NCBI GenBank assembly: GCA_033060915.1
Contig: CM065392.1
Coordinates: 14,914,501-14,978,500, forward strand
Origin: Euryodendron excelsum
Lineage: Eukaryota; Streptophyta; Magnoliopsida; Ericales; Pentaphylacaceae
Direction of reading: 5' to 3'
DNA: 64,000 bases
Position 1 is the stretch's first letter. Each line of letters starts with the position of its first letter. The position numbers were made by a program, and so were the translations under genes. Under the pieces are notes generated by a model. That model was not told the origin of the DNA, did not search any database, and was given only the letters and a program-made list of their open reading frames with translations. This document shows positions 47,457-58,562 of this stretch, in pieces.

Positions 47457-48341
47457 GTGAGTTTTCAAATTTTGTTGATTTTGATGTGTAGAACTTCGTT
47501 TGAATCATGTGAATAGTGGAAATTGATATTTTGATGTGTTTTGAACATGATGGTGATGTTATTTTTGCATTTTGGTGCTTGTTTGATTGAATTTGAATGA
47601 TTTTTCATGATTATGCGAAGAGGGTTTTCTGCAGGAATAGGGGATCTGTTCCTACAGGCATGGGCATTGGGTTTTCTGGCTATGTTTTTGTGCAATGTGC
47701 CTTAGAAAAATGTGTTTAACAACTGTATGAAGTTTCGTGATTTTTTTTGAAACCTCGTTGAATTTTTGATTTTTTAAAAAATATAAAAATATTTAAAAAT
47801 TTTGAAAAATTAAAAAAACTTGAGAGATTGATGAAATTTTTAAAGTTTGAAATTTGGAAAAATATTGGAACATTTTAGAAAACATTTGAGCTGATTTTGA
47901 AAAATTTCGGGAGACTTTTGAAAACCATTGATTTATTTGAAAAATAAGACATGTGTCTTGAAAATTCAAAAAATTGAAAAATGTGCATGAGTGCTGTTGT
48001 TATGTGATTGTTATGTTGGAAAGTGCACGTTTTGTATTTTGTGTTGATGTCATGGGTGTTGTAGGGGCCATTTTTAAACGGGACTCTGCCAAAATTTTTT
48101 TTAGAAACTAAGGAAAGAGTTGGTTAAAGTTTAGAAATAAAAATTTTTTGAAGAAAAAAGACGGAAAAACCCTTGAGATTTGATTTGAAGTTGGAAAATC
48201 AAGATGTGCATGTAGGAAATTTGTTTTATCATTTGAAATCCTTTATTTGTTTTGTATGTGTTAGTTGTTTATTTTATTTTACTGTTATTTAAATTGCATG
48301 TATGGCATGTTAACTTCTCTTACCTTGGCTTACCTTTTTAG
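47457..48341 (+). other. Leader intron of the antisense PMD-like gene (R2)
   Basis: Donor GTGAGT after the CGCCGGAGAACTTCCAAAAA leader; acceptor CTTTTTAG one base before ATG 48343. Length 885 bp, AT-rich. Confidence 0.55.
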
Positions 48342-48342
48342 G

Positions 48343-50208
48343 ATGGCAGACGCTAGTGATGACGGTTCTGAGAGGAGATACCGCTCGGAGAAGGTGGCCC
48401 GGACAGATTCTACTAGCGGCTCTAGTCGATCTGGAGGTAGTCGACGATCTACCGGACGGTCTTCATCCAGTTAGAGTAGGCAGGGGAGTAGGTAGGGGAG
48501 TAGGCTACCTGTCGACCTTTTTCCTCTGGTTGAGCAGGCTTTCGCCGAGGAGACTGATGCTGAGGAGGAGGTACCGGGCCCTATGGATCAGGTGACCGGT
48601 TATGGGAGAGCTTCTTCCAGGCATAGACAGACGGATGCCAATTTGGGAGATCTGCAGATACCAGACGTCCCGCCACTCGGGAATCTTGCCTATCACCCCG
48701 GCGTGTATTCTAGACAGCATTTGCCTCCTCCGCGGGTACATACAGCTTTCCGAGGGGCTGTTCATCAAGTTTTTATGACCATGCAGCGGGCTGCCCCGTC
48801 ATATCGTGCCTTCTTGGCAGAGATCGGGTTTGGCGCTTTCATGGGATTACAGGCTAATTGCCTGAACCGACATTTGGTACTGGCACTTGTTCAGAGGTGG
48901 TTTGGGGAGACTGGGACTTTTCATTTTGTCGGCTTCGAGTTAGGTCCCACTCCTTTGGATTGGGCGATTATTATAGGGCTCTCCTTTGTTGGTCGGCGGA
49001 TCACCCTACATCCAGTTAGTAGGGACGAGGCTTGTTTGTTGTTGGACTTGTCTCCTCCTGAGCGTTCTGCTTTCCTAGTCTCTTGGATCAGTCAGGACGA
49101 CCGTACTTTTGCTACTGAGCCATCGCCTGCCAGGCGGGATATCATGAGATGACGACTTATGTTGTATATCATCTTTAGCTGTTTCTGCAACAATAACAAA
49201 TCACTCATACCGTGCCGTTTGGTGAGTATAGTAGCCGATCTTGGAGCTTTGTCTGAGCTGGACTGGGGGTCTTTTTCCTTTGGTTGTTTCCTTCAGTCGA
49301 TACGGGTCTGGACTTCCTCCCGTTGGGGCAGCACGACTAGTTTCTGGCCTTTCCTCGTCTGGTGGAGTTACGAGTACCTCCTGGTTCGTCGCCCTGCAGT
49401 TGTTGAGGATGATCTCTATCCTTGTGCTTTGAGGTGGGCTCGTGACCGGGTAGCCCAACGATTGGAGATTACCGACTTTGTGACACTCCGGGCTAACCTG
49501 GAGCTGATTGAGGCGAGGGATGTGACCTGGTGGCCCTTCATTGGATCAGTCCATTACGAGATAGTCCGGTACTTGGTCCCGTTCTCCCTGTCGAGAGCTG
49601 CTTTTCTTAGCGATGACACTTGGGAGTCCTATCTTGGAGAGCGACACTGGTGGCAGTTTCATGAGGAGTTTCGATCAACAGGGGCTCCGCCAGAGTATAT
49701 GTTTGGAGCCCTGGTGGCGGGAGTGCCTATCCCTTACTAGGAGCGTCAGCCAGGTGCCGAGTTCTTGCTTCCCCCAGATACAGATTACGCTGCACACTTT
49801 AGGGCTCATTCAGTCGGTGCCTTCGCCCGGTTTGAGGTAGTGGTCGGCAGGTATGCTGTTGGCCAGGAGGTGGTTGACTTGTCCCGTCGAGCTAGAGGAT
49901 ATGTGCCCCAAGCTGAGTTTACTGCTATGAGAGACCAGAGAGATCAGTACCAGATGGAGCGGGATTAGTACCAGGCCGAGGTGGCTTCCCTAACAGCTTG
50001 GTTATCTCAGCTGGGTGGTGGGGGGGGGGGGGGGTAAGTTATTCTCTCTTTGCTCCTTATTGCTCTGCTGTTGCTTAGTTCCTTTTGTTTGCAGCTGATT
50101 TCGGTTCTATCTTCCCTGCAGGATGGTGGTGCTTCGAGTAGTTATCCACCTCCTCCGATGCAGGGTTTTGGGGATTTTGATCCAGATGATATCGACTTTG
50201 ACCTGTGA
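48343..50208 (+). pseudogene. Antisense PMD-like gene of R2
   Basis: One frame runs from ATG 48343 to about 50033 with in-frame stops at 48472, 48493, 49150, 49738 and 49966. All are TAG or TGA, and most fit CAG to TAG or CGA to TGA. Residues 1-45 are basic and Ser/Gly-rich; an acidic stretch follows at ~70. Residues ~161-220 form the plant mobile domain core (GFGAFMGLQ, NRHLVLALVQRWFGETGTFHF, FELGPTPLDWAIIIGLSFVG). A second Trp-rich half includes FWPFLVWWSYEYLLV and ITDFVTLRANLELIEARDVT. A charged coiled-coil-like end (RDQRDQYQMERD) follows. Then a G run, an 88-bp intron (50034-50121, GTAAGT..CTGCAG) and a final exon 50122-50208 ending FGDFDPDDIDFDL. PMD proteins in plants act in the nucleus in silencing and meristem maintenance; function here is unknown. 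It runs antisense to R2. Confidence 0.82.
50024..50036 (+). repeat. Poly-G run before the terminal intron
   Basis: An uninterrupted G run of about 15 bases in the codons before the splice donor, where R3 has GGAGGTGGCGGGG. The length is probably variable and disturbs the reading phase into the last exon. Confidence 0.7.
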
Positions 50209-51109
50209 TAGATGCCCCTTGTGGAGACTCTAATCTTCTTTTGCCTTTTGTTCTTGAGATGTATTGATGTTAGACAGTTTTATTTTGCAAGTTTTATATG
50301 AGGATGGATATTTATGGTTTTCAGATGTATGGATAAACAGACACATTTACGATCTTTACAGCTAGACATATGTTTAGATGCATGTGATAGATGATGATGT
50401 TATGTATTATCTGAGTTAATATTGATGACTTTTATTTCTACAGTGAGTTATATCCTATGTGTGCAAAGCACATGCTGATTTTTTTTTTTTTATCTTTTTA
50501 TCTTTTTAATTTTTTTTGTTTTGTTTTTTTTTTTTAACATATGTTAATAGCATGACACGGGGTGCTGTTAGACTTGTAGACTTGGGAATGGTAACTCCCT
50601 CCTCTTCAAGGATTTAGCCTCTCTTCTGGCTCGACTCTACCTTGATTGGATGATAGTATTTCACACCTTTCTCAACCTTTTGATTGCCTTCAACTCTTTG
50701 TCTTAGGGTTAGTGTATAGGGTATTGGGCTGAGACTCTAGACTCTCGGAGTTTTAGCAACCGCTTACCTGAACTTTGGCAGAGCGATAAGTGGCCAGTCC
50801 TTTCAATCCAATGAGACTTTGCTTGGGACCGTAATTTAGGCTAGGTTATGGGGTTTTCGAAACAACAGGATATATAGGCTCAAATTCGACGTTATTTTCA
50901 ATAGGGTTCAAATCCATGCTATCCTTGACTACTTTTCAGTGGGATTAGCATCCTTCTTTAGCTTTGGCAGCATATCTAGCTCATTTAGATTAAGCAATCT
51001 GCTTTCAATCAGAGGGGACTTTAATAGGATTGTAATGTAGGCCATGGTTTTAGGGTTCTGCAAGGAAGGATAAAGGCTCGAACCTATTGTTTTTACTGGG
51101 TTTCCTTGT
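50209..51109 (-). mobile_element. R2 internal spacer, part 1
   Basis: Begins with the conserved antisense 3' untranslated stretch (TTGAGATGTATTGATGTTAGACAG). It then contains long T runs (50479-50540) and the doubled TAATGTAGGCC-type block. No gene. It continues at 56205 after solo LTR c. Confidence 0.65.
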
Positions 51110-54100
51110 TGTCGCGCCCAGATTTTTCGCACTCGAGGAATACTCACCCAAGTGGGAAAAATGCTGTACTCTCTCGTTAGAACTCACCCTCCTAAAAGAA
51201 TGAGTGCGATTAGGTTTGAATTGAAAACAGGTTTGAATAAAGGGCTTTTGAAAGAGATTCAGAGTCGCCACCTAACTTGATTAAGGTGAGTTAGGTCACC
51301 TAAAAACTAAGAATAATCCGAAGACTACACTTAGGGTTTCTGGGAAAAGGATTTTGAAAATATCTCCTCGAGAGAGGGTTTTTAAGAAAACAGGTTGTTT
51401 GGCAACCTTTGGAAAACATTTAGCCCTTTTTTGAAAAATAACTCCTTTTGGTCTTTGAAATCAGTGATCTAGGTTCGGAGGTTGGTTACGTGTAGGGAAG
51501 ACGCACTAAGCTATCACCCTATCCCACCCTTTCGGTACCTACATGTCAATCTACCCTAAATTCGCCTATGAGAGTCTTCAACCAACTATAGTTCAATCCT
51601 ATCCACTTTGAAAAACAATGTTTATAAATTATCATGATGCATGATATGCAAGTGCAAGTTAAGAAAATTGAAAAATAGATTTGGAAATAAATTTGAAAAG
51701 AAATTGATTTGATTTGAAACAGATTTGAAACTAGATATATTTGAAATTGAGAAATTTTGGAAATTGAAAGTAGAAATTTGAAAATAGAAATTTGAAATGG
51801 GAAATTTGAAAATAGATTGGAGATTTGGAAAGATTTTGGAATTTGAAATTTGAAGAAAGTTGTGACCGCACCTATGAAGGTGGAATTGAAAGTTTGAAAA
51901 GTACTGTGACCGCACCCATGAGGGTTGCCTACGTATCCCTTTGGGGGAATCAAGTCAGTCGTAGTTCGGACAGGAGTCCGATTGAAAATGGAAGAGTTGA
52001 CGAGAGAGATTGGATTGGAAGAAAGAAATTGAATTGAAAATTGGATTTGATTTGAGATTAGAAGAGGAGATTGGAAATTGAAATTGAGAAGATTGAACTT
52101 TGATTTGAAGAGATAGATTTGGACTTGTTTTAGAAAGATGAAGGTTTAAGAAACCTAGACTTAAGAAAGATGAGACTTAGGAAAGACTTCAGAGTTTAAG
52201 AAAGATTGGATTTAGGAAAGGTTCAAATTAGGAAAGGTACGATGTAGGAAAGTTCTGAATTAGGAAAGTTTTGAAATTGGAAAGCTTCAAGTTTAGAAAG
52301 TTTTTGAAAAAGGAAAGGTTTTAAGATTAGGAAAGTTTTGAATTAGGAAAGTTCGGAACTTAAGAAAGTTTTAACTTAGGAAAGTTTTGAAAATTGGAAT
52401 GTTTCGTTTTAAAAAAAGGTTTTGAAATAGGAAAGTATTGAATTTAGAAATGTTTTAAATTAAGAAAGTTTAGTTTAAGAAAGACTTAGAATTTATAAAG
52501 TTTCAAGTTAAGAAAATTTTGAATTTTGGAAGCTTAGAATTTTGGAGAGATTTAGGTTTAGAAAGATTTAACTTGAGAAAGTTTCAAATTTAGAAAGTTT
52601 TGAATTTGGAAAGATTTAGGTTTAGAAAGATTTAACTTGAGAAAGTTTCAAATTTAGAAAGTTTTGAATTTGGAAAGATTTGAAATTTAGAAAGTTTAAG
52701 ATTTAGAAAGTTTAGCGTTTTAGAAAATCTTGAGATTAGAAAAGGTTTGAGTTTAGGAAAAGTTTGAAAACTTGAATTTGAAAAAGATTTTGGAAAGGGG
52801 TAGAATTAGGAAAGGGTTGAACTAGGAAAGATTTGAAAGTTGAGTTTTAAAGTTTAGGAAAGATTTTTATGTTCAAGTTTTGGAAACTTAAGATTTAGGA
52901 AAGTGGAAGTTTAGGAAGGATTTGAATTAGGAAAGAGTTGGATTTTGAAACTTAAGGAAAGGTTTAAAGTTTAGGTTTAAGAAACTTTATGGTTTAGGAA
53001 GGAATTGAATTAGGAAAGGTTTGGGATTTGTTTAAAAAAACGGGGGATTGGATTTAGTTTCCTAAACGGGGAGATTGGATTTGGTTTCTTAAAGGGAAGA
53101 TTTGATTTGACAAGGATTTGGAAAGGGAGATTCTAGAAACCCTAGTTTTGGAAAATCATAGTTTCGACGTAGAAAATAGGTTTTGAAAACGTGTATGGTT
53201 TGGATGTAGAAAACAAGAGGTTTTGGAAACCTAGGTTTGGGGCAAAGTTTGAAAATCATGTTTTTGGAAAGAAAATTAGAGTTTCCTAATTGTGGGTTCT
53301 AGGGCTTGACTTGGGCTTCTAAGGAAAGAAGATTTTTGAAAGTGCGTTTTTGAAAACGAAGATTTTCTAGAAGGGAATCCTAGGGAGGAGTTTTTTGAAA
53401 GTGAATTTGAAGAGGGAGTTTTTGGAAAAAGATTTTAAAGAGAAGGAGTTTTGGAAAGTGTGTTTTTTTAGAAATGTGTTTTTTAGAAGGAAAATCCTAA
53501 AGGGAAATTTCTAGAAGGGAGATTTTGGAAAAGCGAGTTTTTGGAAAGATTTTTAGGGATCGTTTTTAGAAAGTGAATTTTTAGGAAAGAGAGTTTTGGA
53601 AAGGAGTTGAAAAAGGGGGTTTTGAAAAATAGATTTTGGAGGGAAGTTTTTGAAAACAATTTTTGGAGAAGAGAGTTTTAGGAAAGTATGTTGAAAAAGA
53701 GATTTTTAGGAGGAAGGGATTTTTGAAGAGAGAGTTTTTGAAAATTATAAAACATCTCACTTTCCTAAAGCGATTCTAGCCATAAGAGGGCTAGAACCAC
53801 TTTAAGAAAGTGGTTTTGAAAACAAGGTTTGAAAATATAGACCAAAAGGTCACTTTTAATATAACACTTTCCTAAAGCAACCCTAGCCATGGAAAGGCTA
53901 GAATCACCCTAGAATTGTGGTTTTGAAATCAAGTTTTTGAAAAAGAGATTTTGATGCAATTTTGAAAAACAAGTTTGAAAATGGTTTTGAAAACGAATTT
54001 TGGAAGATGCAAGACTATGATATGCACAATGCAATTTGGGGGTCGTGAACATACAAGGCTAAGGCTTCACCACATAATCAAGGGGGCCGGACCCACGTGG

Positions 54101-54481
54101 TCTCTGGTTAGACTAGAAGAAAGCCCCTGACACGGTGACTCTCCAACAGTCTAATCCTACACATGGACCGGGAGTCCCCTTGTTTTAAGCATGCAAAGAA
54201 AAAGGGGGGGAAAGAGATGGGGGATTAAAATAGAGAAAACCCAAGTGGGTTGGAGAGAGAAGAGAGAGGGGGGAAGTGCAGAAAATTAAAGAGAAAGCCT
54301 ACCGTATGTCTTCTTTATTTTGCGTGCCGCGCTGTCTTCGGTCTTCAGTCCTTGTCTTGATCTTCACCTTCAGTCTTCAAGAGTTGTCTTCAAGCTTTGG
54401 ATGACAGCTCTTCAAGTCTTCAAAGAATGGTTGAAGGCTAGTGTATGAGTGTATGGAGGTGTATAAGAGTGTATAGGAGGC

Positions 54482-54534
54482 TAGGGTTTGTGTATAGTGG
54501 CTAGGGTTTGGAAAACCTAGGGAGGCTAGGGTTT
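54482..54534 (-). promoter_or_regulatory. Telo-box cluster (solo LTR c)
   Basis: TAGGGTTT at 54482-54489, 54502-54509 and 54527-54534, downstream of the TATA box in LTR sense; equivalent to 12191-12283. Confidence 0.55.
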
Positions 54535-54617
54535 TGGAGGTGCTCGAGCTCTGTGTATCGAAATATATGATTTTTAGGTTAAGTTTGCAGACTTCTCTCA
54601 CGTTGAACGAGGCTCTG

Positions 54618-54625
54618 TATTTATA
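54618..54625 (-). promoter_or_regulatory. LTR TATA box with upstream palindromes (solo LTR c)
   Basis: Minus-strand TATAAATA. The zone 54641-54742 includes a perfect palindrome at 54717-54739: two 11-bp arms (TGGCGCCACTA / TAGTGGCGCCA) around a single C. Confidence 0.75.
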
Positions 54626-55559
54626 GAGGTTGGACAAACCTGGCGCCTGTTGTAGTGGCGCTAGGGCAAACTTTACACTAGCGCCACTAGGAGTGGCGCC
54701 AGGCCATTTTTTAGCTTGGCGCCACTACTAGTGGCGCCAGCCAATTAGGAAAGGTTTAAGGTCAACAAGCAACGTATCTTTGACTAGATTTAGGCGCCTG
54801 TACTAGTGACTACCATGCAACTTTTAGCTTGGCTTCACTAGGAGTGACTCCGGAAAGTCCGGGAATGATTTGGAGGAGTCGGGAATGACCCGGAAGGCCG
54901 GAAAGGAGCAGGACCACTTAAAATAGGGTCCTGGAAGTATTTGACTTGAAAAATGAAGATAAAGTGGGTCGGAAAGGTTGACCGGGCCTTTAGGGGCAAA
55001 ACGGTCAATCGGACCGGAAAGCTGCCGGGATAGACTCGGTTTGTCCCAGAAGAAGACTTGGGATCTGGATACATTATTTAGAATATTCCCAGAGGTTGCC
55101 GGTCTGATTTCCAAAGCTGGCGTGGTCGAAAAAGGAGACCGGCCCACCAAGGGTAAACTGGTCATTTCGCACCTAGTTTGCCGGAACTTACTCGGAATGA
55201 TCCGGAAAGGTGAGGGGAGGTTGAGAACACTATAAAAAGTAATCTCGGAGAGTTACCGGTTTGATACCCAGAGCCGGTGTGGTTCCCGGGGCATTCGGAT
55301 GCCTAGGGGCAAAATGGTCATCTTGACCGGAAAGTCTCAAAAAAGGTCCTAAAGGCAGTCTGGTCATTTTTCACCGAAGTGGGCTAACAGGCACTGGTGT
55401 TGACCTGGGTTCTGAGTGTTTCCGCCACTCTAACGGCGGTCGTCGTGACACAGGGATTTGTTGCCAATTCCCTATATCGACCTATTTGTGAGTATTTCCG
55501 CTACTTTAACGGTTTTGTGAGTATTTTCGCTACTCAAACGGTTTTGTGAGTAGTTTCGC

Positions 55560-55805
55560 TACTCGGACCGTCTCGAGGAATAAACTGTCTCGAGAGAGGG
55601 ATTGGAAAGAGGTCTTACCGTCTCCGAGGAGACGTGCCTGGATTGGAACCGTCTCAAGGAATAAACTGTCTCGAGAGTGGGATTGGAGAGGGGTCTTACC
55701 GTCTCCGAAGAGATGTGCCTGGATTGGAACCGTCTCAAGGAATAAACTGTCTCGAGAGTGGGATTGGAAATGGGTCTTACTGTCTCCGAAGAGACGCGCT
55801 TGGGT
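55560..55805. repeat. 81-bp tandem array in solo LTR c
   Basis: Three units with CTCGAG pairs and CGTCTCCGAAGAGACG-type hairpins, flanked on both sides by TGAGTAGTTTCGCTACTC motifs. Confidence 0.9.
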
Positions 55806-56204
55806 TTTGAGTGTTTTCGCCACTCTAACGGCGGTCGTCGTGACATAGGGGTTTGTTGCCAATTCCCTATATCGACCTATTTGTGAGTATTGCCGCTACT
55901 CTAACGGTTTTGTGAGTATTTCCTCTACTTTAACGGTTTTGTGAGTAGTTTCGCTACTCAGACCGTCTCGAGGAATAAACTGTCTCGAGAGAGGGATTGG
56001 AATTGGAATAAGAAAGGACAATGCCCTAAGGGCATTTTAGTTATTTTGCCTCTATTTGGGCCTGACAGGCCCGCGAAGTGATGGAAAGACGGAATTTGGA
56101 CTTAGAGAATTGGTTTCGATTGGGATATGTCCACAATAACTTGAAAACAAGTCTGGACGGAGTGTAGACTGCCGAGCGGTCAAAAATGGGGTGCTTACAG
56201 TTGT

Positions 56205-57299
56205 AACCTAGGATCACCTTTAAATTTCTTTCTTGCTTTTGACCATATACTTCTCAGCGTGAAAATAACCTAGTTCTTTCACCCTTTCTATATACCTTTT
56301 TGAGATAGACACGAGTTTCTTCTCATTTGACCTTCTTATCATGCTTTTGTAGATGACTCAATCATGATTTTCTTCAGGCCTTTCATTAAAGGATTTTTTT
56401 TTTTTTTTTTGGCCTCTTGCCCCTTGGCAACTCCTTTCCTTTGCTTTTTCTTTCTATTTATTTTCTTTTCTTTTATGAAACGAAACAATTCTTTAACCCT
56501 TTTTCCTTAAACCTTTTCCCTTGGTAGTTCAATATACCCAGTGTGGGTGGTGATCCCTAGGTTGGGATTTTGTTAAGAAAGGATAAGTGGCTCAACGGGT
56601 TTGGCAAGGGATTGCTTTTGACTGTATGAGAAATGAAATGAGGGCCTCTCTTCACTTTGAATTATATTGCTTGATCCATAGAGTTTTCAACACTATCCTA
56701 GCATGATAGAGGTGGACACCACTCCTAGAGTTCTCAACTATTGTCTGCCCCAGTGTAGGAAGGACAGTCTTGGATCGGGGTTGACAAAGAAAATTTTTGC
56801 TTTCCACGAGACACTAGGGGTTAAGCAAAGGGAATATGAGCACATTTGTTCGTTTATTTAGTTATTTATTCTTTATATGTGAGGAAATGAAAGATGGCTC
56901 CTCTTCATTTTGATAAACTGGCCACACATCGCTTAGCCTCAGAGTCTTGCAAGTACTGCCTTTGGGTAGTATCCTCACTCATCTTTAACCTCTCTCTCTC
57001 TGGAAAGTTGATCATTTGGTGAGTGGTTAACTCATGCTATCGTCCCTTCAAGTTGGATCATTCCATAAGATAAACCATACCCCTTGCGGAGAAAGTAGCT
57101 ACTATTCCCCAGGGAAGACAAGTCAACAACAATGGAATAAAAGATTGTCATTTGATTATTATTATTATTTTTACGAAAAGCATAAGGTTCTTAAGCAATA
57201 AGAAAATGTAAGCATTAATTTAAAAACATAAAGTGAAAGGGATAGAAAGAAAGTGCGTGAGAACACCTCTCTCTTGTACGCTTGTGTAAGGAACCCATT
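56205..57299 (-). mobile_element. R2 internal spacer, part 2
   Basis: Continues 51109 after solo LTR c (CCTAGGATCACCTTTAAATTTC, matching R3 at ~35048). A T run lies at 56396-56410. No gene seen. The segment before 57060 is homologous to R3 35520-35870 and R1 18230-18480. Confidence 0.65.
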
Positions 57300-58562
57300 T
57301 TAGTAAGGTCTTGGGCCTGCGCCCTCGTCTGCATTCCATCCACGGTCGAGATTTTCAGCCAAGGTAGGATAGGTAGATGCTTCTCCCGGTGTTCCAAGTG
57401 AGTTGGTAGTGATGATGTAATTGTCAGCTTTCTTGACTGTCTTGCCTTCATTTGCTTACTCCGAAGTTTCTCTAACAAACCACTCGGGCGACTAGTATTT
57501 GTCTAAATTGATAGGTCGTGCCCGAGGTTTTCTGCTCTGGCCTCCAATTGGGGCTCGATGCTCCTTAGGGGTACACAATGGGAGATTTTTATTACCTAGT
57601 TTGGACAGCTCTTGGTCAATTTTCTTCACAGATTCATATGCGAGTTTGTCTTCGGGGGTCAGCATTTTATCGGGGTTGCCTCGTAACCGAATATGACTCT
57701 GTTCCGTATCGTCGCATTCCACCTCCTCCCCATCCTTGTAGTATATCTCTTGGCATGCAGTAAAACAAACCTTGTTGTTTCCAAACCTCGTAATGATGTT
57801 GACGGTGCGGTCTAGCGAAGGATTTGTAGGGCTGTTTGGAGAAGGATTTACTGGCCGTACCCCAATGATCTTGTTATCTATCAGGTCTTGAATCTTATGC
57901 TTGAGGGTCAAACAATCTTCGGTGTCATGTCCTGGGCAATTTGAATGATACTTATAGCTTGCTGCAGATCTGAAGGAATGAGACAGAGGATTCGGCTAGG
58001 GTTGGGCAAGTATAGGTTTCAGATATGCAGCTGCTAGGAGGCCAAAATAGGCCGCGGTTTGTGAGCACACGAGTTTAGTAAATTTTCATTTTTTCCTACT
58101 TGTCCGCCTAGGCCGAGGAGGTGTTGCAGATGTTTTTGATGATTGGAGACCAAGCTTTGGTGAGGTCACAGCTGGGTTGACGGTTCGGGTATTGAAAGGG
58201 CTTCGGGTTCTATGTTTTAAAATGGGACAATTTTCGGTGGCAAGGCCAAAAGGGTTGGGATGATATCCAAAGGAGAGGTTATATAATTCTTGTGATTGGT
58301 TAGGGGTTAGTTTGGAAGGCATCCGAGCAAGGCCCTCGGCCTGGGGAGGTCGTTGGTAAGCAATGGTGGCGGCATAGTCATGGTCTTCCTTCTTCATCCT
58401 TTTTTGTCCATCATGGGTTTGGGCCTGCGAGGACTCTGTTTGCTCACGGGTTGTGTGGGATAAGAGTGAGGAAAGCATGCCTTCCATTTTGGTCATCTTA
58501 TGCTTGACTCCTCTTGCCTCTGCTAGTAATTGAGTTAAGGTATCAAGAGTAAGCAATTCCAT
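57300..58562 (-). pseudogene. Gag-like frame of R2, with zinc-knuckle remnant
   Basis: From ATG 58562 one frame runs 420 codons to 57300, with stops at 58086, about 57984, 57492 and 57456. All fit CGA to TGA, CAG to TAG or CAA to TAA. Residues 1-35 look coiled-coil-like (MELLTLDTLTQLLAEARGVK). Residues 203-217 are YKYHSNCPGHDTEDC followed by LTLKHKIQDLIDNKIIG. This is the usual end of plant Ty3/gypsy Gag, where a CxxH..GHDTE-C knuckle precedes LKHKIQDLI; here the first Cys is Tyr. The N-terminal capsid domain is absent and no protease or RT follows. It is on the element's sense strand. Confidence 0.7.

Larger units (their letters stand above)
51110..56199 (-). mobile_element. Solo LTR c, nested in the R2 internal region
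   Basis: A 5090-bp minus-strand LTR flanked by CTTGT (51105-51109) and GTTGT (56200-56204), four of five bases matching. R3 keeps the uninterrupted site (35030-35060). It contains the purine-rich tract (about 52100-53750), TATA box 54618, palindromes 54641-54742 and tandem arrays 55490-55970. No gene. Confidence 0.93.

Noticed and set aside
48265..48342. Extension of the R2 antisense protein upstream of ATG 48343 (hydrophobic start from a TTG)
   Set aside because: This part is the end of the leader intron, with acceptor CTTTTTAG. The upstream codons are not conserved in R3 or R4.
50479..50540. Poly(A)/poly(T) tail of a LINE or SINE
   Set aside because: The T runs are interrupted, have no adjacent SINE/LINE sequence or target duplication, and R3 shows similar T-rich runs as part of the same spacer.
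54480..54535. Interstitial telomere repeat
   Set aside because: The TAGGGTTT motifs are separated by 20-25 bp of unrelated sequence, not tandem TTTAGGG, and they keep a fixed place in every LTR.
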